From: Candidatus Eremiobacterota bacterium
GTDB lineage: Bacteria; Vulcanimicrobiota; Vulcanimicrobiia; Vulcanimicrobiales; Vulcanimicrobiaceae
Assembly (NCBI GenBank): GCA_019240525.1
Contig: JAFAYE010000001.1
Location: forward strand, 1,585,300 to 1,649,299
DNA length: 64,000 bases
Reading direction: 5' to 3'
Every line of letters begins with the position of its first letter. Within the stretch, counting starts at the first letter, position 1. This document shows, piece by piece, positions 61,209 to 64,000 of the stretch. The position numbers were made by a program, and so were the translations under genes. The notes under the pieces are model-generated. The model was not told the origin of the DNA, did not search any database, and worked only from the letters and a program-made list of their open reading frames with translations.

Positions 61209-61972
61209 CTTGGGTTTTCCTTGGAGTCGAGATAGGTTACACGTGCGCTGAAATTATGTTGAGCTCCACCGTGCCGTCGGCGTGCAATGCAAGTGAGTGA
61301 CATCACAGCTGGTGTGGTCGATCGCACCGCGGGAGCAACGGATAAGGTCAGCACGGGAACGACTTTCGCAAGGATGTCCGCTACTGGCACCGGACCCCAA
61401 TAGCGGGAATCCCAGCTTCGGACGTTGTCAGCGTACAGCCAAAGCTGGCGCTGCGTGAGCAGGAACTGCTTGTGAGGCCACGACCATAGCCGCCGCCCAG
61501 CGGCGTCGTGCGAGAGCGGGCGGCTATTCGGCAGGAGGCATCCATTAACGGAGACGCCCGCGCCTGAAAGCGCGATTTCGTCGCCGGCGGCGGCGACGAC
61601 GACCTTTAGCAGAAGTTCCGTGCCTGACGCGCAAAGGCCCGAGCCGAGATACGCGCGACGCCGGCCAAGCTCCGCTGCGTCAGGCGGCGCGCAGGCGGCG
61701 ACCAACATACCACGGCGAACTCCGTTCTTCGGCGACGGCACGAGCCGATAGACGCCAACCGCCATGCTCGACGTGACGTTGAACCGTATATGAAGCGAAA
61801 CGATCATGTATCCGATGAAAACGATTATCGCGGCATAAACGACAATTCGTACGATGCAACGTGCTCGCGTCTTCACGGAAGCGCTGCGTGCAACTAGCGC
61901 GGCGCCGAACACCCCGAATGCGAGCGCGAAAGACAGGACAAGCACCGGTTGACTCACGAGTACGCCCGGCAA
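61205..61972 (-). CDS. traF: TraF-type conjugative transfer peptidase (S26)
   Basis: This 255-residue membrane protein has N-terminal helices (LVLSFALAFGVFGAALVARS and RIVVYAAIIVFIGYMIVSLH). The catalytic Ser lies in FNVTSSMAVGVYRLVP and the Lys in LLLKVVVAAAGDEIALSG, with SWDSRYWGPVPVADI typical of S26/TraF peptidases that mature conjugative pilins. The start is TTG; a later GTG is possible. The C-terminus is Ser/Thr/Arg-rich. Confidence 0.85.
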   Translation of the reverse strand: MPGVLVSQPVLVLSFALAFGVFGAALVARSASVKTRARCIVRIVVYAAIIVFIGYMIVSLHIRFNVTSSMAVGVYRLVPSPKNGVRRGMLVAACAPPDAAELGRRRAYLGSGLCASGTELLLKVVVAAAGDEIALSGAGVSVNGCLLPNSRPLSHDAAGRRLWSWPHKQFLLTQRQLWLYADNVRSWDSRYWGPVPVADILAKVVPVLTLSVAPAVRSTTPAVMSLTCIARRRHGGAQHNFSARVTYLDSKENPR

Positions 61973-61976
61973 TCCG

Positions 61977-62615
61977 CTAGAAGATCTTTACGTGCGGTGT
62001 CCGCGCAACCGTAACGAGGATGGGCGCCTGTGAAGGAGAGATTGGCGACCGATGCGGGATTGGCGATCTGCGTTGCGCAACTGCGACGCGTACAAGGAGC
62101 GGGGCGCGCCTCGCCTCGCGCTGCGTCATGATACGTGGGCCGCGAGTGTAGCCGTCCTGAATTCCGGCCGCGGCGAGCACATGGGAAACGTAGCGTGCCC
62201 CAGCATCGACGCGCCCGGTGTTGTACATGCCGATGGCGTGGCGGAGCGCGACCTGAGCATCGCGATACCTCCGCGCCGCGAACGAGTAGTCGGCGGCGAG
62301 GATCCTCGCACCGATGCTGAGATTGATACATGGATCGAAGATCGAATGCACCGTCACGCCGAAGCCGGCGAAGTTCATGCTGTCGATCTGTGCGATACCG
62401 GCGTCGATCGAATGCCCCGCTTCCAGTAGCCGACGTGCCAAAGACTCGGCAGTCTCGCGGTCGCGTGGGTAGTACGATCGGCCGGCGGTGTTGTCGCCAA
62501 TCGCCAACGAGTTGCCGCCGCTCTCGACATTGACGATCGCCGCCATCGTTGCGGGCGCAACGTTAGACGCACAATGCGCAATAAGCGCTGCGAGAGTAAC
62601 CGAATGGAACATCAT
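61977..62615 (-). CDS. VirB1-like lytic transglycosylase
   Basis: This 212-residue protein has an N-terminal export signal region (MFHSVTLAALIAHCASNVAP) and an SLT-type core with the catalytic Glu in AAIVNVESGGNSLAIGDNTA, followed by GIAQIDSMNFAGFGVTV and LRHAIGMYNTG. VirB1/TrbN-type enzymes open peptidoglycan for assembly of the secretion channel. Its ATG overlaps the trbI stop. A basic proline-rich tail ends the protein. Confidence 0.9.
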   Translation of the reverse strand: MMFHSVTLAALIAHCASNVAPATMAAIVNVESGGNSLAIGDNTAGRSYYPRDRETAESLARRLLEAGHSIDAGIAQIDSMNFAGFGVTVHSIFDPCINLSIGARILAADYSFAARRYRDAQVALRHAIGMYNTGRVDAGARYVSHVLAAAGIQDGYTRGPRIMTQREARRAPLLVRVAVAQRRSPIPHRSPISPSQAPILVTVARTPHVKIF

Positions 62616-63868
62616 GGCGCGCCAACCCCGTCGTAGGGTGTCGTTAAGACCATATCGCGATCGACGAGCACGTTGAAGAGATAACCTGGCGGAACGTCAA
62701 GCGTCGGCGGTATTTCAAGCTCCCGCTGCGTGAGCTGAATGCTGGTGTTCCCGATCTGCTGCCCGAAGGCGGCCGCGATGGTTTGGCCGACGCTCGGCGC
62801 GGTATAAAGGCTCGACGACTGCTGCGGCTGGCTCAGTTGGGCGCCGGCGCCGATGATGCTCAACAACAGCGCCGACGTGAAGATTTTGTTGAGGTGCTCG
62901 TCAACGTTGGCGCCAAACCCAGCATACCCGGCTTCGTCAGTCCCTGGCATGCCGAGAAGATCGAGGCTTGAGCCATCCGGATAGAGCAGCCGCGTCCAAA
63001 CGACTAGCACTCGGCACTGACCCTGGACGATCCGGTTATCGTACGTACCCACGAGTCTGGTGCCACGCGGAATGAGCAGATAGCGTCCCGTTACACTATC
63101 GAAGACGTCGTTACGTACCTGCGCAACGATCGTGCCCGGTAGAGCCGCATTGATGCCGGTAAGGAGAACCGCTGGAATGATGCTTCCCGCGTGCAACTCG
63201 TATGGCGACGGATCGTCTTGGCGTACCGCAAAGAAGCGGTCGCGTGCAGCGTTTGCAGCGGACCCGAGAAATGCGTCGGGCGGGTTTTTATCCTGCTGCT
63301 CTGTTGTCTGCGATGCGTTCTCAGCAGTCGGCGACGCCGCAAGCTCTGTTGACCCGAGACTCGCCGCACGTTGCGCCGCACCGGCAAGTGCTGGCGTTGC
63401 CTGCCCGTTTAATCGAACGGTGACCGGGGCGGCCTCTGCCGCTTCGAGCAGTGCGCGCCGCCGTTCTTGAGCTTCGCGCGCGGCATCAAGCGCTGACGTT
63501 TCGGCCGTGGAGGTTGGTGTCAGTGGCGGCACGCGCACCGAATTTTCGGCGCTCTTAATCAGCGGCGCGACGCGCGATGGAATCTGAATGGGCGGAAGCT
63601 TCAGCGCTGTAGGTTGCGCGTTGGGAATCGCGTCCCACCACGGCGCGTGTTGCTCCGACGCTTTGGTCAGATTGGCCCCAGCATTTGCGTTGGCGGCATG
63701 ACGATGGCCAGCCGTCGAGATTCCGTAGATGATCAGGCCGACGAGGCCGGCAAGCGCCAGCGCCGCAAAGAAGCCGGCCTTCGCGCTGATTTTGATGACC
63801 CCGAGAACGGGGCCGCGCCACGTCTTTTCGACCAGCTCGACCGGCGAAGGGACATGCTTTTGATCCAT
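62612..63868 (-). CDS. trbI: TrbI/VirB10 type IV secretion protein
   Basis: This 418-residue protein has a cytoplasmic N-terminus, one membrane helix (GFFAALALAGLVGLIIYGIS), an Ala/Pro-rich periplasmic linker and the VirB10 C-terminal domain. The latter contains YELHAGSIIPAVLLTGINAA, LPGTIVAQVRNDVFDSVTG, LLIPRGTRLVGTYDNRI and RLLYPDGSSLDLLGMPGTD. TrbI spans inner and outer membranes in the channel core, which supports a diderm host. It lies 2 bp after the TrbG stop. Confidence 0.93.
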   Translation of the reverse strand: MDQKHVPSPVELVEKTWRGPVLGVIKISAKAGFFAALALAGLVGLIIYGISTAGHRHAANANAGANLTKASEQHAPWWDAIPNAQPTALKLPPIQIPSRVAPLIKSAENSVRVPPLTPTSTAETSALDAAREAQERRRALLEAAEAAPVTVRLNGQATPALAGAAQRAASLGSTELAASPTAENASQTTEQQDKNPPDAFLGSAANAARDRFFAVRQDDPSPYELHAGSIIPAVLLTGINAALPGTIVAQVRNDVFDSVTGRYLLIPRGTRLVGTYDNRIVQGQCRVLVVWTRLLYPDGSSLDLLGMPGTDEAGYAGFGANVDEHLNKIFTSALLLSIIGAGAQLSQPQQSSSLYTAPSVGQTIAAAFGQQIGNTSIQLTQRELEIPPTLDVPPGYLFNVLVDRDMVLTTPYDGVGAP

Positions 63869-63870
63869 GA

Positions 63871-64000
63871 CTAGCTCCCGCGCGTGACCAGCGCGCGGCG
63901 CTGACGCTTTCCGCTGCCTTCGATCAGCGCGATGCCGTCGGGCACGCCGTCGACGACATAATACTGGCCGGTAAAGCGATAGTTGACGAGCGTGTTGCCG
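63871..64000 (-). CDS. trbG: TrbG/VirB9 C-terminal fragment
   Basis: The last 42 codons of a gene entering from the right edge read NTLVNYRFTGQYYVVDGVPD then GIALIEGSGKRQRRALVTRG. The pattern (F/Y..VDG..D.A.L..G.GKRQ..V..R) and the position directly before trbI match the C-terminal beta-sandwich of TrbG/VirB9, the outer-membrane-associated channel protein. Confidence 0.75.
   Translation of the reverse strand, partial: GNTLVNYRFTGQYYVVDGVPDGIALIEGSGKRQRRALVTRGS

Larger units (their letters stand above)
59716..64000. mobile_element. Left end of an integrative conjugative element in tRNA-Glu
   Basis: Next to the tRNA-Glu 3' end come an integrase, an excisionase-like HTH, a TraF-type peptidase, a VirB1-like transglycosylase, TrbI/VirB10 and TrbG/VirB9, all on the minus strand and tightly coupled. 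This is a conjugative type IV secretion module with its own recombination genes. The right end, relaxase and coupling protein are outside the window, so transfer ability is inferred. The 94 bp between tRNA and integrase (59716-59809) show no gene. Confidence 0.85.

Overview
This is a 64-kb chromosomal segment from a high-GC bacterium. Genes are packed very tightly: most same-strand neighbours overlap by 4 bp (ATGA/GTGA), and several convergent or divergent pairs overlap outright. A SpoU-type rRNA methylase and a YqzL-like miniprotein lie beside pheS. The rest of the content is isocitrate lyase plus malate synthase, a tricorn-type protease, GH125, a split B12-dependent acyl-CoA mutase, archaemetzincin, and a VirB10/TrbI secretion system that implies an outer membrane. 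This mix suggests an uncultured diderm of the Terrabacteria side, for example Vulcanimicrobiota/Eremiobacterota (WPS-2). That placement is inference and rests on gene content only.

Layout. 1-5316 (mostly minus) is a translation block: infC-rpmI-rplT behind a structured leader, then a catalytically degraded beta-lactamase-fold protein, a SpoU methylase, a YqzL-like small ORF and the start of pheS. A NUDIX hydrolase and a small unknown gene sit on the plus strand within it. 5313-12529 holds ornithine aminotransferase, two alpha/beta hydrolases, 3-methyladenine glycosylase I and two paralogous GT39-type membrane glycosyltransferases. 12588-15406 is the glyoxylate shunt (aceA-aceB). 15535-21964 (minus) holds a small membrane ORF, a DUF2723 membrane protein, tricorn protease and a GH125 alpha-mannosidase.

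22055-29229 (plus) is a MeaB chaperone, a two-piece acyl-CoA mutase, gltX, glmU and a degenerate Ste24/M48 homologue. 29201-31512 (minus) is prs, bL25 and pth. 31570-47214 (plus) is one apparently co-transcribed run: uvrB, DUF4239, a secreted protein, HAD, uvrA, VOC, ligA, trpE-G-D-F-B-A (no trpC) and DUF4386. Then come nnr and acpS (minus), archaemetzincin, birA, ndk and eno, and a RES/Xre toxin-antitoxin pair with a clear operator-promoter. tRNA(CAU), a YncE/phosphoesterase and a cyclic-nucleotide-binding thioredoxin-reductase-like protein follow.

From tRNA-Glu (59644-59715) to the right edge lies the left end of an integrative conjugative element: tyrosine integrase, excisionase-like HTH, TraF-type peptidase, VirB1-like transglycosylase, TrbI/VirB10 and the C-terminus of TrbG/VirB9.

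Most notable signals are non-canonical starts (infC AUA behind a three-hairpin leader; pth CTG abutting the bL25 stop; a membrane ORF with no usual start), two pseudo-enzymes that have lost their catalytic residues (DLTM for SxxK; FExxH for HExxH), an acyl-CoA mutase with a Phe/Gln active-site signature, and the YqzL-like miniprotein in the pheS leader.
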